DNA of 7,254 nt. Origin: Deltaproteobacteria bacterium. GTDB taxonomy: Bacteria; Desulfobacterota; JADFXK01. Positions 5,903-7,254 of this stretch are shown here, piece after piece. The DNA is taken from the NCBI GenBank assembly GCA_015233285.1, contig JADFYA010000184.1, forward strand, positions 1 to 7,254, given 5' to 3'. How positions within the stretch are numbered: the first letter of the stretch is position 1; each line of letters opens with the position of its first letter. Below the pieces are notes generated by a model, which was given only the letters and a program-made list of their open reading frames with translations, was not told the origin of the DNA and did no database searches. A program made the translations under genes and the position numbers.

Positions 5903-5937
5903 CGAATAACTCAAGTGGTGTCGCCGGGAGAGATGTC

Positions 5938-7110
5938 ATGGGATCAAGCAAAGACCAGGTGCTTTGTAACCTCAAACCGGCCCGGAAGGCTAAGGGCCTG
6001 TCGCAAGTCGAGCTGGCGGCCAGGGTGGGCGTGAAACGCCAGGCCGTTTACGACATGGAGTCCCAGCGTTACGTCCCGAATACCGCCCTGGCCCTGCGGC
6101 TGGCCAAGGAGCTGGACTGCCGGGTGGAAGATCTCTTCGCCCTGGATGAGTCTGAGAATGAACTGACGCTGATGTTGGATGAGGAAATCAACCCGGCCGA
6201 CTCCAGGGTCTCCCTATTTAGGGTGCGCCAACGCCTCATTTCCTATCCGCTGGATAACAAGTGGCTATTAAGCGACGGGTTTAGGGCTGCCGACGGCTTG
6301 CTCAAACCCGACGGCCGCAGTGTGACTTTGCTCCAAACAGAAGACTATCTGGAAAAATCGGCGCTGCTCCTGGGCTGCGACCCGGCCTTCGCCATACTGA
6401 GCGCCCACGTGGCCCGGAAAACTAAAGAAGCCGGCGTGCATTGCCGGTTTGCCTCCAGTCACGGCGCCGTCGCGGCTCTGGCCGCCGGTCGGGCCCATGC
6501 GGCCGGGACACACCTGCATAATGCCGGAACCAGCGAATCCAATCTGGCCCTGGCGGAGAAGTTGGTCCCCGGGACAAAAGTCGTGGTTTTTGCCTTTTCC
6601 ATATTCGAAGAAGGACTGATGGTGGCCCCAGGGAATCCGTGTGGAATACGGAGCGTGGCCGATCTGGCCGATGGCCGAATCCGGCTGGTCAACCGGGAGC
6701 CTGGTGCGGCTCTGCGGGTCTTGCTGGATGATTGCCTGGTCCGCGCCGGGATACCTGCCGAAATCATCAACGGCTACGACTCTCTGGCCGGGAGCCATGT
6801 TCAAGGCGCCCAAATGGTCACCTTCGGGTTAGCCGACGCCGCGTTGGGGCTGAAGGCCGTAGCCGCGGCTTACGGGCTTGATTTTGTGCCTATCCAGGCG
6901 GTTCGTTGCGACCTGGTCATCCCGGCCGACTTGCTGGATCATCCTGGGATCAAAGTTGTTCTTGACGTATTGCAAACCCATTCCCTGCGTCGGGAGCTGG
7001 CCGCCCTGCCCGGATACGAATCCTCATGCACCGGGCAAATTATCGGCGGGGTAGGCTGCGAACGTCCGCAAAATAGTCTATTCCGATTAAGCCCCAACGG
7101 GGCGCTCTAG
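5938..7110 (+). CDS. XRE-family regulator with PBP-like (COG1910/PF12727) sensor domain
   Basis: This is a predicted cytoplasmic transcription factor. An XRE helix-turn-helix fills residues 12-67: LSQVELAARVGVKRQAVYDME is the helix-turn-helix core, ending in CRVEDLF. Residues from about 146 to 366 form a periplasmic-binding-protein-like domain of the COG1910 type, often annotated as molybdate-binding; SSHGAVAALAAGRAHAAGTH (173-192) and NREPGAALRVLLDD (252-265) are its hallmark segments. The domain probably senses a small ligand and alters DNA binding. I chose the ATG at 5938 (390 residues): GGGAGAG (5926-5932) is a good ribosome binding site and the helix-turn-helix follows at once. A TTG at 5875 would add 21 unconserved residues. 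The family domain normally ends near Gly366-Gln-Ile-Ile. The last 12 residues (379-390) and the stop are encoded by the hairpin repeat at 7070, so the C-terminus looks altered by insertion. Confidence 0.88.
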   Translation: MGSSKDQVLCNLKPARKAKGLSQVELAARVGVKRQAVYDMESQRYVPNTALALRLAKELDCRVEDLFALDESENELTLMLDEEINPADSRVSLFRVRQRLISYPLDNKWLLSDGFRAADGLLKPDGRSVTLLQTEDYLEKSALLLGCDPAFAILSAHVARKTKEAGVHCRFASSHGAVAALAAGRAHAAGTHLHNAGTSESNLALAEKLVPGTKVVVFAFSIFEEGLMVAPGNPCGIRSVADLADGRIRLVNREPGAALRVLLDDCLVRAGIPAEIINGYDSLAGSHVQGAQMVTFGLADAALGLKAVAAAYGLDFVPIQAVRCDLVIPADLLDHPGIKVVLDVLQTHSLRRELAALPGYESSCTGQIIGGVGCERPQNSLFRLSPNGAL

Positions 7111-7131
7111 GTTAGCCCAGGGCAGCGCCCC
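7070..7131 (+). repeat. Hairpin repeat, copy 2, overlapping the regulator 3' end
   Basis: Positions 7080-7118 match the reverse complement of 4831-4869 at 34 of 39 positions, and 7070-7103 matches 4801-4834 directly at 30 of 34. The hairpin GCCCC-AAC-GGGGC occupies 7091-7103. A competing stem pairs GGGGCGCT (7099-7106) with AGCGCCCC (7124-7131), and a small GCCC-A-GGGC dyad lies at 7115-7123. The first 41 bases are translated as the end of the XRE regulator, including its TAG stop at 7108-7110. Confidence 0.75.
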
Positions 7132-7150
7132 AATGCTGTTGAATTAAGCT

Positions 7151-7172
7151 TTTGAGGTCCGTTTGAGGTCCG
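7151..7172. repeat. Tandem 11-bp duplication
   Basis: TTTGAGGTCCG occurs twice with no spacer (7151-7161 and 7162-7172). The second copy's GGTCCGC (7167-7173) can also pair with GCGGACC (7198-7204). The rest of the window to 7254 has no supportable gene; GGAG at 7240-7243 could be the ribosome binding site of a gene starting just past the edge. Confidence 0.65.
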
Positions 7173-7254
7173 CACCGAATTTCCAGTGGGGCGTCGGGCG
7201 GACCGCGTCGGAACTTCGAGGCTCCAACCACCGCTTAATGGAGAACTGTTATCA

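Noticed and set aside
5846..5937. Remnant of a RelE-type toxin gene
   Set aside because: All three forward frames were read; none shows RelE-like residues and two stop at once.
5875..5937. TTG start at 5875 for the XRE regulator
   Set aside because: No ribosome binding site is clear there, the extra 21 residues look unconserved, and the frame would cover the operator-like dyad; ATG 5938 has GGGAGAG at ideal spacing.
6268..6813. Minus-strand open frame of 181 codons inside the regulator gene
   Set aside because: It lies wholly opposite a well-supported gene with clear domains, and its translation shows no recognisable family pattern; it is a shadow.
7238..7254. Start of a further gene (ATG at 7238)
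   Set aside because: Only five codons are visible; the GGAG here could equally be the ribosome binding site for a start just outside the window.

Overview
This window looks like chromosomal DNA of a Gram-negative bacterium of moderate GC content. TonB and a periplasmic binding protein imply an outer membrane. The methyltransferase/FecBCD-type transporter pairing, the sulfite-oxidase-fold protein, the XRE regulator with a COG1910-type sensor domain and the hairpin-rich intergenic repeats together suggest a Desulfobacterota-like (deltaproteobacterial) anaerobe. That placement is inference from gene families and remembered repeat types, not a proven taxonomy.

Layout, all genes on the + strand. 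Positions 1-3569 hold a compact four-gene block: the 3' part of a class I SAM-dependent methyltransferase (5' end outside the window), a periplasmic substrate-binding protein, a FecCD-type permease and an ABC ATPase. The last three overlap by ATGA and TGATG junctions and are surely one operon. Positions 3569-3657 are a large imperfect inverted repeat starting at the last base of the ATPase stop codon. Positions 3721-4747 encode a TonB energy transducer whose reading frame is broken, most likely by one surplus base in a run of nine C. Positions 4747-4936 hold a MITE-like insertion: 17-bp terminal inverted repeats, flanking 12-bp direct repeats and a nested hairpin repeat. Positions 4996-5487 encode a small protein resembling the molybdopterin-binding (SUOX-fold) domain. 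Positions 5612-5845 encode a ribbon-helix-helix antitoxin-like protein without a visible toxin. Positions 5938-7110 encode an XRE-type regulator with a periplasmic-binding-protein-like sensor domain. Its C-terminus runs into a second copy of the hairpin repeat (7070-7131). The last 140 bases hold a tandem 11-bp duplication and no gene I can support.

How the parts may fit: TonB (if functional) would power uptake of a metal complex or oxyanion across the outer membrane, and the binding protein/permease/ATPase would carry it across the inner membrane. FecBCD-type importers move siderophores, cobalamin, haem or, as in Haemophilus MolBCA, molybdate. The SUOX-like protein and the COG1910-type regulator downstream hint at molybdenum or tungsten, but the substrate cannot be fixed from sequence alone.

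The most notable signals are the poly-C frameshift in tonB, the intact-looking MITE at its stop codon, and two homologous hairpin repeats related by a compensatory base-pair change, one of which supplies the last 12 residues of a regulator.
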